Of a stretch of DNA of 64,000 nt, positions 63,616-64,000 are shown piece after piece. The position numbers and the translations under genes were made by a program. Position 1 is the stretch's first letter. Every line of letters starts with the position of its first letter. Below the pieces are notes generated by a model that saw only the letters and a list, made by a program, of their open reading frames with translations, made no database searches and was not told the origin of the DNA. Source of the stretch: Pseudarthrobacter sp. NIBRBAC000502770. GTDB taxonomy: Bacteria > Actinomycetota > Actinomycetes > Actinomycetales > Micrococcaceae. The stretch lies in assembly GCF_006517815.1 (NCBI RefSeq), contig NZ_CP041198.1:124001-188000 (forward strand), in the 5' to 3' direction.

Positions 63616-63969
63616 GTGGACGGTCGACTAATCATCAGTTACGTAGAGCAGGCAGTGTTCTTCATCCTGGGCCTGGTGGCTTTGGGTCTTGAGCTGTGGG
63701 CGTTCGTGGACTGTGCCCGGCACCGGCCCAACGCCTTCGAAGCCACTGGAAAACGGACCAAGACCTTTTGGCTGGCCTTGACCGGCGGCTCGGCCCTGAT
63801 CGGCGTGATTTCGTTGTTCGGTTCCGGCGGGGGCCTCTTCAGCACGCTGGGCCTGTTCGGCCTGGCCGCGGTGGTCGCCGCTTCCGTCTACCTCGCGGAT
63901 GTCCGCCCCGCCGTGAAGGACGCCGGCCGCGGCGGCAGCCGCAACATGGGCCCCTACGGCCCGTGGTGA
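63616..63969 (+). CDS. DUF2516-family membrane protein
   Basis: 117 residues. Three membrane helices (about 8-31, 49-67 and 73-93) surround the LWAFVDCARHRPNAF signature typical of DUF2516. Function unknown; the family is limited to actinobacteria. GTG 63616 starts 9 bp after the stop of the PLP enzyme gene, so the two are probably co-transcribed. The C-terminus is Gly/Arg-rich (GRGGSRNMGPYGPW). The last 31 bp of the window hold nothing recognisable. Confidence 0.9.
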   Translation: MDGRLIISYVEQAVFFILGLVALGLELWAFVDCARHRPNAFEATGKRTKTFWLALTGGSALIGVISLFGSGGGLFSTLGLFGLAAVVAASVYLADVRPAVKDAGRGGSRNMGPYGPW

Positions 63970-64000
63970 CCAGGCGCCACAGCGTCCCAGTCCACCGTTA

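Overview
The window looks like a chromosomal segment of a high-GC actinobacterium of the Arthrobacter/Pseudarthrobacter (Micrococcaceae) type. The reasons are strong GC bias at third codon positions, GTP-type PEP carboxykinase, a proteasome activator ending in GQYL, DUF2516 and YhgE/Pip proteins, an actinobacterial flavohemoglobin/NsrR pair, GTG and TTG starts, and many 1- to 4-bp start/stop overlaps. There is no integrase, transposase, phage gene or CRISPR array, so this is core-like sequence with a few accessory clusters. Functional names rest on motif recognition alone; no database search was run.

Region 1 (1-3.6 kb): tadA (cut by the window edge) is divergent from a PAP2 phosphatase plus upp. 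A VOC protein follows, then a secreted lytic-transglycosylase-like protein preceded by a c-di-AMP (ydaO-type) riboswitch. Region 2 (3.7-14.3 kb): a minus-strand surface-glycan cluster reads response regulator, histidine kinase, GT2-GtrA, GT39, GT39. A membrane-anchored DUF5666-like protein diverges from it, followed by an orphan winged-helix regulator with a 558-bp leader. Region 3 (14.4-22.6 kb): SixA-like phosphatase, LysR/EamA pair, and a four-gene operon joined by 4-bp overlaps (degenerate ABC ATPase, YhgE/Pip, TetR, membrane protein). A perfect 18-bp palindrome sits inside the operon promoter. A flavin disulfide reductase-like gene and tRNA-Arg follow.

Region 4 (22.7-32.5 kb): pckG with two abutting upstream palindromes, one of them CRP/GlxR-like; hmp and nsrR for nitric oxide defence with dyads in between; a hypothetical gene and manB; a RecQ helicase that appears fused to a phosphoribosyltransferase-like domain; an MFS exporter; tRNA-Ser. 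Region 5 (32.6-48 kb): GNAT and prolyl oligopeptidase, an FAD/NAD(P)-binding protein, a 1509-residue secreted nuclease/5'-nucleotidase, tRNA-Ser, a quinone oxidoreductase, and a PadR-ABC-FtsX operon whose promoter is bracketed by two ATAC-N3-GTAT dyads.

Region 6 (48-64 kb): cstA-ybdD (peptide/pyruvate uptake), bpa plus a small helical protein, an aldo-keto reductase, an NmrA-like gene without a canonical start codon, an NDH-2-like dehydrogenase, a polysaccharide deacetylase, tRNA-Thr, a coupled tmk-holB-peptidase operon, a cystathionine gamma-synthase-like gene and a DUF2516 gene.
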